Source: Protonemura montana (lineage: Eukaryota; Arthropoda; Insecta; Plecoptera; Nemouridae). From it: a DNA stretch of 64,000 nucleotides. Shown here piece after piece: positions 12,601-21,107 of the stretch. Below the pieces are notes generated by a model that saw only the letters and a program-made list of their open reading frames with translations, was not told the origin of the DNA and searched no databases. The position numbers and the translations under genes are program-made. Position 1 is the first letter of the stretch, and each line of letters starts with the position of its first letter. The stretch spans positions 7,192,001 to 7,256,000 of the forward strand of contig OX387606.1 in NCBI GenBank assembly GCA_947568835.1, in the 5' to 3' direction.

Positions 12601-13240
12601 CGGACTCGCTGGGCTGCCCGCAAAACACATTTAGCTTGGACAGGAACTCGACAATGTCTTCGTGCGAGGCACCGTCCACGTCGGCCAGGGAAGCGGAAAC
12701 GTCGGAGTCGCGCTCTGCGTCGAAGCCGACAATCATTTCCGTTTCCAATCCGGACTTGAGCAATGACACAAATCCTCCGAAATCCGTGTCGTCCCGGACA
12801 AACTGCCTATTTTGTAATTTCAAATCGGGTTTCGCGTTTGTATAGATAGCGAGATGACAGTTATCTAACGAACCGTTGAATATTTCCTGTTTTTTTACTG
12901 CCGACATGACAGATTTGATTTTCAAATAAGAAGAGAGATATTTTTTCAGTGAAAAGTTACCCCCGGCCGCCGTGAACATCTCTACCTTCACGTTAGCCCC
13001 CTCTTTGTGCTTCAGCTGTATGAAGCCTGTGTGCCAAGGCTCGGCGACGCCCGACGCTTTGTATCTTAAGACGACGTCGTCCAGCGCGCCTACGCCGTCG
13101 ACGTTCACGGCCAGCTGGAAGTCGAACGCTCTGGTGGTGGCTCGCAGAAACAGCAGGGCAGCTAACTTCACCTCGAACATCTGCCCGTGGATTGTCGCGA
13201 ACCCCTCGGTCTTCCGGTACCCCACGACGTCGACCTCCAT
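6638..13240 (-). CDS. Nuclease-like domain + NACHT NTPase + ankyrin-repeat protein (NLR/STAND-like)
   Basis: One uninterrupted frame of 2,200 codons from ATG 13240; the frame extends to 13267, but with GTG, and a TATCCAG acceptor-like site sits at about 13253. Residues 1-140 resemble a PD-(D/E)XK restriction-like fold: FEVKLAALLFLRA (E23), ALDDVVL (D54/D55) and FIQLKHK (Q75, K77). A NACHT domain follows, with P-loop EPGMGKTT (646-653), Walker B LLDGFDE (727-733), sensor ITSR (759-762) and a winged-helix-type FVHRTFAEYFTALWL (964-978). From about 1014 to the end are ankyrin repeats, mostly in paired units of about 70 residues. STAND NTPases oligomerise on sensing a ligand and switch on their effector domain, so an intracellular sensor with a nuclease effector is inferred, not shown. 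The protein has no signal peptide or membrane segment. The gene is more GC-rich than its surroundings and intronless over 6.6 kb. Confidence 0.85.
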   Translation of the reverse strand: MEVDVVGYRKTEGFATIHGQMFEVKLAALLFLRATTRAFDFQLAVNVDGVGALDDVVLRYKASGVAEPWHTGFIQLKHKEGANVKVEMFTAAGGNFSLKKYLSSYLKIKSVMSAVKKQEIFNGSLDNCHLAIYTNAKPDLKLQNRQFVRDDTDFGGFVSLLKSGLETEMIVGFDAERDSDVSASLADVDGASHEDIVEFLSKLNVFCGQPSESDLDALLTTEVASTIRRSELMTGRQVLREDVVDVVDKLVQEFHAWWSVKHNAHVLDQQSNIVNQILVQFLSAEAKKSHRLNVKFDAKSVDLFGSHLAGSVSLLSVITDKTSFKLSCTKILHAFHAEELSGKTKSCVFLTLERFLADEAAVTSVWTQGDRGCLCLVHATSEPPPPGFFERLCGALTRYPAKKCVLLSAQRDASASIICDAKLGNDFSEFTDNVYLSQLDDDCRNAFLNRDLDSQGHCTSIRHLIDGIDHSSILINDQMVSAVLSGDAISIGQDLDALKSEFSFYIPRTLQRSDVLVPGYLASQTSGTILLTGASAEDVANVVSRRDEPDPDVLRDLAAGCVFKTSPSKPSQDELDGFCRSDRIAHWFHAYPNGNLQWIWSLRGVPQEDGKAVTPTMNLFRKHLDSGEYPTVSVDLAGRVVLVVAEPGMGKTTLLNHIAMQAKGDNPNHLVVRVNLSDHMKLWAEMTGLKTNAVDFLMAATGVNEKSSLEKSLFRLCLERSGKAVVLLDGFDEIAPSYCDLGCALITDLLETKVDKVWITSRHSMRDKLERHLSTIAFHLLPFSLTDQIAFVKTFWNNSPCGSHGFSDAALDARIEEFVGAVKISMNDDERQFMGIPLQTMMVAEIFKDCALNLANDTSVLVRDHLNLLDLFEKFVRKKLNVYANKVFASNLANNEGAMEDIREMFIKNHMHASLVLLLSDADLSALKARDKIVKKATKFLKKVQDGKDKTGIIHSVTNGQPHFVHRTFAEYFTALWLSQHFADARDLIDSRLYDANFQVVRTLFDRLLAKGCALHNSVLSNNRRDMETLIDFGCDLNAPDKGGRTVLHLAAAIGFNSEMEGLITTDVNIIKEKYRTLVGPRQQHLAEFILALDGVDVGITDAVLGLSPLQLAFKTESWDAVEILLQVDKDGGAIMLKAVDALLSSVNVSHNVLILNEKITKLFIMLIVVSSYGFINSVTTLLNLGVPVDFLIPYDHTTMITMAAAFGQIELVEFLIGRGANFTKYIGMANTFPLHMACKRGHTAVVKALVGAVTDSVQRLEFINSNDFWGNAALYYVADCGWTDILRFLIGLGVDIATRNPETALQTACSFYGQLPVVKILVESFGDDKDAKLEYIHSVDSSGRTALFAAAVYGHSQIVDYLISHGSAVDCVNVGFADTPLHKACEKGYLTVVQSLVRSFGNNTEAKLSFINSFNRMRKSPIYIAAEKDFFPVVEFLVNEGGDLYNASREYDSALIIAAKEGRTSVVNVLMKLFGQDGAARKAYIDSRNVQGYTSVSAAAYQKQLYVADFLVRKGGDSRAKDAGINQSALHEACRVGDLLAVKAIVEKLENDNAAMLETINSIMPRLSWSSLAIAIRGGFPAIAEYLIIKGCNIQPTLHVSCLNYACDKGQMSVVRALLERFGDDHEAKQRFVRQIDVYGESVLDNALEHEELIAYLFDEGALLRSTDLCSRRSPLHKACERGHLLAAKQLLECLGNDADALLEYISHASVNGHTPLYDAACHGHADMVEYLISKGADVTKYNPGSKKTALHEACSEGHLGVVEAIVNSFGENTEAKMNFINTLDFRGECALYTAAAKGKTEVVKFLARQYGDVSEAPANASTQHSALHEACDEEHEGVVLAMVDSFAVERKAQKLEYINRPNARGFSAVYIASYKANEAIADLLIHHGGDVATKERASRDIAFHDACCQGYTAKVRSIIDSFGEDNDGKLQLLNSYNIYDCSDLPTPLHLAAWSGHTDVVALLISHGCDPSHRRSGDRLHSLHRACEKAHISVVRAIVDSFGDDLQAKSHLINSCDEYGRSALLIAAYKGNAHLTGYLIGQGGDASVCDKARKQVALHEAAFVGSLPKVKQTLDSLAHDPLLKMEIINSFDSNGRSALMQASHKGHVAVVRLLVKEGSDLLGRVHREEATVMHEAIYWSKIDVLNAILDGFGDDHVARSDLINRLNRDGQSELYYACQKASASVVSLFRKHGGDVNLN

Positions 13241-13835
13241 CGCGTCTTCGAGGCACCTGGATATCACAAGGGCCCATCAGGATTCAGGAGGCACTTGAAT
13301 AATACATTTCAATTTTCTTTTAAATTTCTTCAGCCAGGACCTTTAGTTCTTCTAACCTATCTGCTGAATCTCAGAGGTAAACGCCTGGTATTTTATTGCA
13401 TTGTAATGTGTTTATTTAAATTTATCATGGTACAGGTATTGGTAAAGATATGTGTACAGCCTTTCTATGCCAAGTTGTTAGATATGATTCCAAAACGTCG
13501 GCTTGACTGTCTGCACGCACTGACTTCCGATCTCAAAGTAATGCCCCTGTGCCCACTAGGTACTTAGGACCATTCCGTTTCACTTTCCTGTGTAAAGAGT
13601 TTGATGCCGCATATTACATACGATATATGCAAGTATGCATTGTGAAAATATTAGAACCGTGACACTTATTAATCGGGAATGTATATTTTGAGTTTTCACT
13701 AAAATTTGGAGCCAATCCAAATATTTTCTCGTATAAGATTAGCACAGAATGTCAAATCTGTCGTTTCTTCTTAATGGCTAGTTTTACACTGTCCAGTTAA
13801 AGAGACAACGGCCAGTTAAAAACGTATCTCCATAG
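13241..13835. other. 5' region of the NACHT-ankyrin gene
   Basis: AT-rich upstream of the - strand gene. On the - strand an acceptor-like TGATATCCAG just before the coding start suggests a 5' UTR intron or a short upstream exon, but no matching donor could be assigned. No other gene is seen. Confidence 0.3.
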
Positions 13836-14033
13836 TCACTTATTATTATATATAATATTATATAGCTTATTTTTCTGGACATTACGAGACTGCACTTCCC
13901 AAAGAGCACCCCCATTACACGGCTCTTCCAAATCTAGGCCTTCTTCATACTCGCTGCATTCACAGTTCACAGCGAGTATCTTGAAGACCTCGCCCCTTCC
14001 CGCTAAGAAACAGCTGTCCGGCATCTCTTGACA
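13836..14033 (-). CDS. Possible 3'-terminal exon, cysteine-containing, unidentified
   Basis: On the - strand a TTCGTTCAG acceptor-like site is followed by an open frame of 65 codons to a TAA: CQEMPDSCFLAGRGEVFKIL, then AVNCECSEYEEG and a short basic tail. Codon use looks more like coding DNA than the neighbours do, and the frame has six cysteines in about 40 residues. I recognise no family. It could be the last exon of a gene whose 5' part lies at higher coordinates, an exon of the NACHT-ankyrin gene, or chance. Confidence 0.25.
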   Translation of the reverse strand, partial: CQEMPDSCFLAGRGEVFKILAVNCECSEYEEGLDLEEPCNGGALWEVQSRNVQKNKLYNIIYNNK

Positions 14034-15195
14034 CTGAACGAACTATAGCATCAAGTAACTCACCGTCTCGAAGTCATGAAACCGCTGCAAGCAATGTGTA
14101 CCAACAATCACCGCTTTTTCCTGGCCGTGTCCATGCAAACATCGTTGTACACAAAACGCACCTACGTAAATTCACGTGGAAATGAAGCACGGCAAGCGCG
14201 ACATGTTATGTTCTCGACGCAATGCCTAACAGCTCGCACACCCATCCGCCGACTAATCTGACGGCGGCGTTCGGTGTGACGTCTTTGGGTGTGACGCATG
14301 CGGTTGCAGCAAGGTCGCCGTCGTGGGCCGTCCATTTCACGACTCGCATGCCCCACATGCATCAGAGACGCAATTCAAACCGGCCCGCGCTTGAATCAAT
14401 TCACGTTAGTTGTGACGTTTTGATTGTTCGTTTTATTTCTCTTTGGTTTCACTCGGACCTTACACTTCCTGTCCGAGGAAGGTATCGTAAACAGCGAATT
14501 CTTGTTCGTAGTTCTATTTCTGATCACGGCCTCGTTTGTCCGTGTTGTTGCTGTTCTTCGTGGTGTTGGATAAGAAAATGTGTTGTCTACACTCTACAAG
14601 ATAATACACAACACACAAGAAAATTGTGTTTAACGACGCACTGTTTTGAGAGCGGGCCCAGTGGCACTGGTCTAGCGGCGTCGGTGAATGAGTGAATGAT
14701 GTAAAGGATGATAATTAACCGAACGTAGCCTAGAACTAGATGGGAAAAGAGTTTCAAGCGCACTGTGGTGGAATTTTGCAGTTGGTTCATTCATTTTTGT
14801 TCAGTATTTTGGTTTGTACTTGTTTTCGTTGTTTATCAATGCGAATAACTAAGTATATTTTCACTTTTTTCTGCTGTTGAGTGTGTTTTAAGCCACGTTT
14901 GGTTCCCTAGGCTTCATTTAAATAGTCCTGTATGCAGCCTTGTGAAGGACACGCGACTTTGTATGCGAACAATATCATGAAGGAAATTAAATACTATATT
15001 TTTGAAGACATAAGGTCACTGACCCTTAGGCTGGCTTAACTGCAGTTGAAATGATAGCCGATTCTTTTTTTACGTAAATATTTTTGAAAGTGTACGCTCG
15101 AGTTCTGATTGAGCACGTGATATAAATCCCCACGGCAGGGCAGGGACATCTAATGCACATGTACATGTACATTTATATCTATTCAGTATTTATGA
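14034..15195. other. Spacer, no gene recognised
   Basis: A GC-richer patch at about 14150-14370 with several CpG and TGTGACG repeats could be promoter-like; the rest is AT-rich. Short open frames on both strands have no recognisable content. Confidence 0.3.
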
Positions 15196-15305
15196 GTACT
15201 AATTACTCACTCATGGGCGTCCGGAGGGGGGTGCAAGGGGGTGCGCTTGCACCCCCCTAGAAATAACATTCGCCGTCGCCTCTGTGCAGGACATTCCGTA
15301 ACAGG
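15196..15305. mobile_element. Small hairpin-bearing repeat (TE-terminus-like)
   Basis: Starts ATGGGCGTCCGGAGGGGGGT and carries a perfect 13-bp inverted repeat (15225-15237 against 15246-15258) around an 8-base GC-rich loop. The GGGCGTCCG...GTGCAAGGGGGTGC style is typical of widely scattered animal DNA-transposon ends. Whole-element limits are not visible. Confidence 0.4.
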
Positions 15306-15893
15306 GTGCTTGTTTCGCTCCACGCAACGAAATCAATTTTTAATGTTTGCTGGCAGCGAACAAAGTATTGGTCCAGGTTCCTTATTTCAAAACAATCGGT
15401 AAGCTCACACCTTGTTCTTGACGGCTATCTTGCAGACACGAAACTCCGCGCCCATCCAGAGCCGAATTACTCATTTCGCTGTAGTGCTGGTCGCCGGGAA
15501 ACAAGTCCACTGGTTAAAATTTTACTCGGCAGTCAAAACAGCAGAAAAATCTCTCTCCGTGTTTGATGTTCCAGGACTGCAAGAGAAGCTCTAGCAGACT
15601 GGAGTTCACTGATCTGGCTGATCTCTGAAATATGATCGCTGCTCCGGCGCCTCTGATCGCTGATATCATAAGGGAGCATGCATGTAATGCAAAATGTCTA
15701 CTGTAACTTAATTTGACCTTTAAATTGCGGTCATTGAAGTTATTTTTCCCGTATCGACTTCGACATTAAAACATTGAAATGGTCTGTGTTTGATGAGCGT
15801 AGCGAGTGAAACAATCCAACCCCATTTACAATTTAAATCTATGCTTTAAATAATTTCACATGATTGTCAGCCTTTGGATTTGACTTCTGAAAT

Positions 15894-16295
15894 ATGGGTG
15901 ACCATCATACACATGACCAGTTCTGTTCGGGAGAGAGGTTAGAGGGTTGAAAGTTAGTTCAGCAACTTAACTCGCCTTGCTTATCAACCTCTCTACAGCA
16001 CGGATTTGTGGAGGAATCCTGTGGTTCGAGTTGTACCGTCCTTCAATTTTTTCAATTGCTGTCAATTGTTCAATTGTTCAATTTCGGAGGGGACGTTAGG
16101 CCAGTGGTCCCATTGGTGCTCGTCGACAGGAGTAGGCCACGTGCACCGGGTTTCCCCTTCTCCCTTCTTAATTAGGAAGGTAAATCATCATTCTCACCAT
16201 CACTCACTCATATACCGGCACTATTAGACCATTGCCACATTTTCCGTTGTCAAAAAAGTGCGTCGTTAAACTCACTAATCATTCAATCAATCTGT
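15894..16295 (+). mobile_element. 5S-headed SINE, copy 1 (5'-truncated)
   Basis: Begins inside the 5S-like head at ATGGGTGACCATCATACACA (box C region). The family body follows: GACCAGTTCTGTTCGGGAGA, TTGCTTATCAACCTCTC, GGATTTGTGGAGGAATCCT, GTTGTACCGTCCTTC, CTTCTCCCTTCTTA, and the tail GTGCGTCGTTAAACTCACTAA. A local TCAATTGTTCAATTG expansion at about 16048-16083 is private to this copy. Confidence 0.75.
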
Positions 16296-16310
16296 AAGAT
16301 CTGTATTAAC

Positions 16311-16378
16311 ACACTACCTTAGAGAAAAGAATACGGGTTAGGTTAGAATACCCGTATTCTTTTCTCTAAGACACTACC
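16311..16378. repeat. 52-bp hairpin insertion with 8-bp direct repeats
   Basis: ACACTACC at 16311-16318 recurs at 16371-16378. Between them lies an almost perfectly palindromic insert: a 21-bp arm starting CTTAGAGAAAAG (16318-16338), an 11-base loop TAGGTTAGAAT, and the exact reverse complement (16350-16370). The layout is that of a target-site duplication around a minimal foldback or MITE-like element. Confidence 0.7.
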
Positions 16379-17041
16379 ACGCAGAAAATATCGTATCTTG
16401 TAAAGGTTTGCAACAAGTGCAACAAGTATATTACTCCTATCTTCATTCAAGACTAGCATATGGAATACTATTGTGGGGATTATCACATCACACAAAAATA
16501 CTTTTTATTCTACAAAAAAAGAGCGATAAGATACCTAGCTGAAGCCACCTCAAATCCCTGTACTGCTGGCATGTTCTACAAGGATTCATGTAAACCATAT
16601 TTTATTAAATTTCAAATTCTGACATTGCCTTGTATTTGTATATATTGTGCTGTATGCTTAATTATAGATAACAAACAATTGACAAATGATTGTAATGCCA
16701 CGCATAAATACTTGACAAGAAACAGTCACGTATTAAAACCTAAGAAAAATGTATCAAAATTTGATTTAAAAAATCCAATTTTAGTAAGCATTAAGCTGTA
16801 CAATAAAGCATTAGCAATTTTAAAGACGACAGGATCAAAAGAATATACTTTTAAAACTGATGTAAAAAACTTTCTTATTACTAATGCATTTTATTCTATT
16901 GATCAATTTTTATCTTTTGACATGAGTGTATGATATTATGTATAATGTATTAATCGATCGCACTACGCTATGTTTACTTTACATGTAATTATTCTGACAA
17001 GTATCATACCATTTATTTGGTCAATTGTTACAATAAAAGCA

Positions 17042-17087
<46 letters not shown>

Positions 17088-17095
17088 TATTATTA
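16379..17095 (+). mobile_element. Non-LTR retrotransposon (LINE) 3' end with (ATT)n tail
   Basis: Translating the + strand gives LHSRLAYGILLWG near 16441, then LEATSNPCTAGMFYKDS-like and PYFIKFQILTLPCICIY, the TRNSH segment and a C-terminal SIKLYNKA...TFKTDVKNFLITNAFYS. This is the post-palm part of a CR1/Jockey-type RT. The frame shifts once near 16490, so the copy is dead. It ends in a pure (ATT)n run at 17042-17095, the usual kind of 3' end for such elements. It is related to the fragment at 1380-1860 but in a different state of decay. Confidence 0.7.
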
Positions 17096-17394
17096 AGTTT
17101 TGCAACAAAAGTCAGATTATCACATATTTTTATCGACCGATCAGTCCTATTTTGAGGCGTTGTCTATGCCTAAAATTCAGAGCTATATTTCATAAAATTG
17201 TGTCAGGTAGCTGTGAACGAATGACGTTGTCAGGAAATTTAGTTTGCCTGTGAATACTTTGAAGCAACTCGTGGTACGCGTGAGTGCCACGGGACTGCCT
17301 ATACGTACGGTTAATCCAACCATGACAAGTTTCAACTGAAAGAATCGTCTAAAACGAGGCGAAAATTTGTCTCTTCGTACCAGGCGAGTAGCCG

Positions 17395-17600
17395 ACAGAA
17401 GAGTATAGCCTGAAACCTACTGCATCGCTGTTCAAGTGACGTCACAACACGTGCTCGATCGACCCCGCCTCGTACTTTCGATCGACTGAAGCTCGGCTCT
17501 CATTGGCTGACCGGTTTTCGAAGTGGATCGAAGTGATAACAGCAATGGCGTCCACGGCTGCTATCACAGACCAAATGTTTTCCAGGCATGCAGATGCTAA
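17395..17600 (+). promoter_or_regulatory. Candidate promoter with CRE palindrome and CCAAT box
   Basis: TGACGTCA, a perfect CRE/ATF site, lies at about 17439-17446, followed by CACGTG and, some 55 bases on, ATTGGCTGA (inverted CCAAT). The area is locally CpG-rich. An ATG with a 19-codon frame (MASTAAITDQMFSR...) follows about 100 bases later. No downstream gene could be joined to it. It may be a real start site or a chance cluster. Confidence 0.3.
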
Positions 17601-17746
17601 ATAACTGCAAATTCTCGTGCTTTAATTGCGGATGTTTAATTAGATTAATTTTAACTATGTTAGCATTTGTTAGATGTGAGTGTTCTTGACCAAATCAAGT
17701 CACACAGCGGGTCCGATTGCTTACGAGCCCTCCTCGAATCGTCACA

Positions 17747-17975
17747 CCGAACGGTTTGGCGTGCTGGAAACACCGGTTCTCGTGAGATCACCTACGTTAA
17801 GCATCACTGCGCTGGGCCAGGTATTGGATGGGTGACCATCATACACATGATCAGTTATGTTCGGGAGAGAGGTTAAAGGAATGAACAGCAACTTCAATAG
17901 CCTTGCTTATCAAACACTCGACTGCATGGATTTGTGGAGGAATCCTGCTGTTCGAGTTGCACCTTCCTGAAAGCC
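17747..17975 (+). mobile_element. 5S-headed SINE, copy 2 (3'-truncated)
   Basis: Opens with the 5S-like head GAACGGTTTGGCGTGCTGGA, then AACACCGGTTCTCGTGAGATC, GTTAAGCATCACTG (box A) and GGTATTGGATGGGTGACC (IE and box C). The body runs through GGATTTGTGGAGGAATCCTG and stops after CACCTTCCTGAAA, so the 3' third is missing. Confidence 0.8.
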
Positions 17976-18404
17976 TTCCTGAAAAATACCTAAATTTCAG
18001 CCGAACTTCTCCATTTCTATTCTCACCGTTTTCACAATGCTAAATGCCAGTTAAATAAGCAGGTAAAGATGAAAACAGAAGTATCTGATTAGGTGTAACC
18101 ATGGGGATGAGTCTCATAAATTAAGTTGGACATATTAAAACTGTCCGTTGGAAGAAATGTTGCCCAAAATTGTATATGCACTCCCAAGTAAATGTCATAA
18201 AGAAAAGAATTTAGATTTATAGTTTTGTCAAAGGTTGACAAACAACCCGTTTCCAAACTTTTAACTTTTGTTTATTTTTATCTTTTTTAGTTGATGGGTT
18301 TGAATGACAAACACTAAAATACGTGTAGGCAATTATTATCACCAACTCTCCCATCACTATGGGGTGGTAATACAATACTTCCATGTAGCAATGGAAACAT
18401 GAGG

Positions 18405-19205
18405 GGATCCACAATGGTTTAAAACTTCATGAATGTCCAATTGGTAGAAAGGAATTTGCTCGTAAAAACGTCTTTACAACTCATGTAGCTTCTCACGTTG
18501 GGTTGAAACTTCACAAATGTAAAATTTGTCCTGAGGAATTGTCTCATAAATTCGACCTCAACGTCCATTTGGCTCTCCACACAGGCTTAAAATGTAAATG
18601 TGCAATCTGTTTCCAGGAATTTTCCCGTAAACAATCTCTGAAGGTGCACATGGCCATTCACACCAAATTAAATTGTCACAAATGTAAATCTTGTGGTATA
18701 GAATTTTCTGGTATTCGTGACCGCAACTACCACATGTCTATCCACACAGACTTGAAGTCTCACAAATGTGGAATTTGTCCTAAGGAATTTATTTATAACT
18801 TGGACCTCGATATCTATATGGCTGACCACAAAGGACCAAAACCTAAATGTACTATCTGTGCTAAGGAATTTTCCAGTAAACATATCCTCAGCTTACACAT
18901 GGCCATCCACACCAATTTGAGTTGAATTTTAAAGTATTCATGAAATCATGACCTCAAAATTACCATGTGGCTACCCACACAGGCCTGAAAAGCCTTTCAA
19001 ATATCAAATTTGCCCTTGGGAATTTGCCAGAAAAGGTAATCTCAAAAACCACGTGGCCATTCACACTGGTTTAAAATTTTACAAATCTACAATCTGTGCG
19101 AAGGAATTTTCCCGTATATTTAACCTCCAGGTACCTACACACGGCACTTCACACGAAATAAAACTGTACAAATTGTACTTGTTTAGAATTTTCTTGTACT
19201 TGTGA
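18405..19205 (+). pseudogene. Decayed C2H2 zinc-finger locus (about eight fingers)
   Basis: An open stretch to 18925 holds fingers of the type CxxC-EFSRK-xLxxH-xxxH with HTGLK linkers, for example KCKICPEELSHKFDLNVHL and KCTICAKEFSSKHILSLHM. Several have lost a zinc ligand: the first lacks its second Cys and another has IYM in place of an xxH. After TGA-terminated SLHMAIHTNLS another frame over 18948-19205 adds two more damaged fingers. Spacing matches tandem poly-finger proteins of arthropods. Neither a start exon nor other domains were found. It is best read as a truncated, eroding copy of a DNA-binding protein gene. Confidence 0.65.
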
Positions 19206-19416
19206 CCTTTAAACTGTGTGAAATAGAGTAAAGCTGCTGTAAAAATAATAATAATGGACACATAAATCAAAGTAATTCTTATATTTTATAAAATAACTCA
19301 TATTTACATTAAACAATTTCTTATTCGTCTTCATTTTTTGACTAGGGAACACAAACATAATTTGAGTTGGGTTATGGAATCATGCACAGTTTCTTTTTTC
19401 TTTTCTCTTATAGTGT

Positions 19417-19438
19417 TTTTTTTTTTTTTTTTTTTTTT
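19417..19438. repeat. Poly-T tract
   Basis: An uninterrupted T run of about 22 bases; simple repeat. Confidence 0.9.
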
Positions 19439-19665
19439 TCTGCATTTAACAGAATTTAAATTAGTATATGTTTTGGTGGGGAGGCAGAGAATGGAGGGGG
19501 TGACATTGTTCTTTGCCTCGATTTCATTTACTCAAAAAAGCAAGTAGACTTTTACACCTGGCGAAAAGCATATTGTGAGCCTATTCTGTACCTATCCTAG
19601 TTTATGCAGCGGTGTAATGGTCAATGCATGTGCATGTTTGCAGCCAACCTACTGACCAGTTCCTG

Positions 19666-20518
19666 CAGAGCCGGATCGACAGATTTTTCAGACGTAAGCA
19701 AAGATGATTTTGCCCCCCCCCCCCCCCCCCCCCCCCCCAAGACGAAAATCTTGAAAACATTTCGTTTCCATTTTCGGCCAACTTTGACGTTTGGCCGCCA
19801 TCGGATGCGGAACGCTCCAAAAACTTAAAAATTTAATTTTTTTACTGAGCAGATGCCGATTCACGGGCCAACCTTTGCTTTCTGAATTCGGCACCGGACA
19901 ATCGCTGTCTCTTGCGATCCGCCATGGCCCATATACGCCGTGTAAATCTACAAAGGGTGTTAACTGTTTATGTTTGTGTTAAGGCATTCTTTATAGATAA
20001 ACGTAATTAGATATTACACCACTTAATAATGTTAAAATGGTGTACTGTACCTCGAGTGTCGGATGTATCACAGCACGGCACTAAACATCCCACCCCACGC
20101 GAACTCACACCGGCAGGAGCAGCAACTCCACTGACTCAGATATTACACTTTGCTGTCCTCTGTTATTATTGTGCGAAGTATGCATATTCTTAGATATAGT
20201 TTACAAGTTATAACGAAGCAAATACTCGTGCCGCCCTTTGTGAGACATATGCCGCATTTGCAAAATCGACGGTATATAATACTATTTGCTAAATGCTACT
20301 TTGCTTTGCTTTGGCGTTCTTGTTGGATTTTCTCAAATAGGCAGGCATGATTTTCAAATGTAATAATTCACCCAAATATGTGTAGGTACAGGAAATCTTA
20401 GGAAAACAAATGGATTTCTTTGAAAAATGCTCCGTTTTTTTTTGAGCGAAAATGCCGCCCCTAGAAATGTGCCGCCCGAAGCGGCCGCTTACGTCGATTA
20501 CGCCTAGATCCGGGCCTG
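19666..20518. mobile_element. Non-autonomous hAT-like DNA transposon with TIRs and 8-bp TSD
   Basis: The left end CAGAGCCGGATC (from 19666) and the right end, read on the other strand, CAGGCCCGGATC (to 20518) are near-identical TIRs of the hAT 'CAG-G-CCGGAT' type. Flanks AGTTCCTG (19658-19665) and AGTACCTG (20519-20526) match at 7 of 8 positions, the hAT target-duplication length. The inside carries a long C run (about 19713-19738) and no transposase, so it needs a helper. Length is 853 bp. Confidence 0.75.
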
Positions 20519-21107
20519 AGTACCTGCACCAGCGACAATACACTGCTTTGGTCCGTTTTTAGAGAAGATAGTGGGTTAACATTGATAATATTTAAGTACA
20601 TCCAAGCTATTTTCATTACTATGTGATAACAGCTAATAATTTCCTATAGATAACATTTTGAATTTAAACACACAAAGGATTGTCTTAAGTTCGACGAGGG
20701 TAATTTACAGTCGCATAAAATTTGTAGCAGAGCAGTTGATATTAAAAAGACACCAAATGATTCCCGGCTTCGTGCTTGAATAAAAGGCGCGAAAGGTGTG
20801 AAGCAGAAAGCGTCTGCCACAAAGTCTGCCATTGGTCTACCACAGTCTACCAGCACCTGTCAAAAGTAAATGTCAAAACATTTTGGCTTCACAGTGCTTC
20901 ACAATTTGCAGGTTAGAGTTTCTGGTACCAATCAATAATTGAAGAAATTATTGCTTTGTTGAATGACGAGTAAGCAATATCTTAAATCGTGTTATTTAAT
21001 TGAGTAGGATCTGCTTCACTGAACCAAAAAACCACGAGTATTAATACTGAAATATGTCACCATTGCATACAGTTACATTCTGATGCCCACTTACAAAACA
21101 ATATTTC

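Noticed and set aside
6590-13298. Many + strand and other-frame open stretches of 60-250 codons over 6.6-13.3 kb
   Set aside because: They are antisense or off-frame shadows of the GC-rich 2,200-codon gene; none has domains or a sensible start.
16339-16349. TTAGGTTAG in the hairpin loop as a telomere-repeat insertion
   Set aside because: Fewer than two full units; chance is a sufficient explanation.
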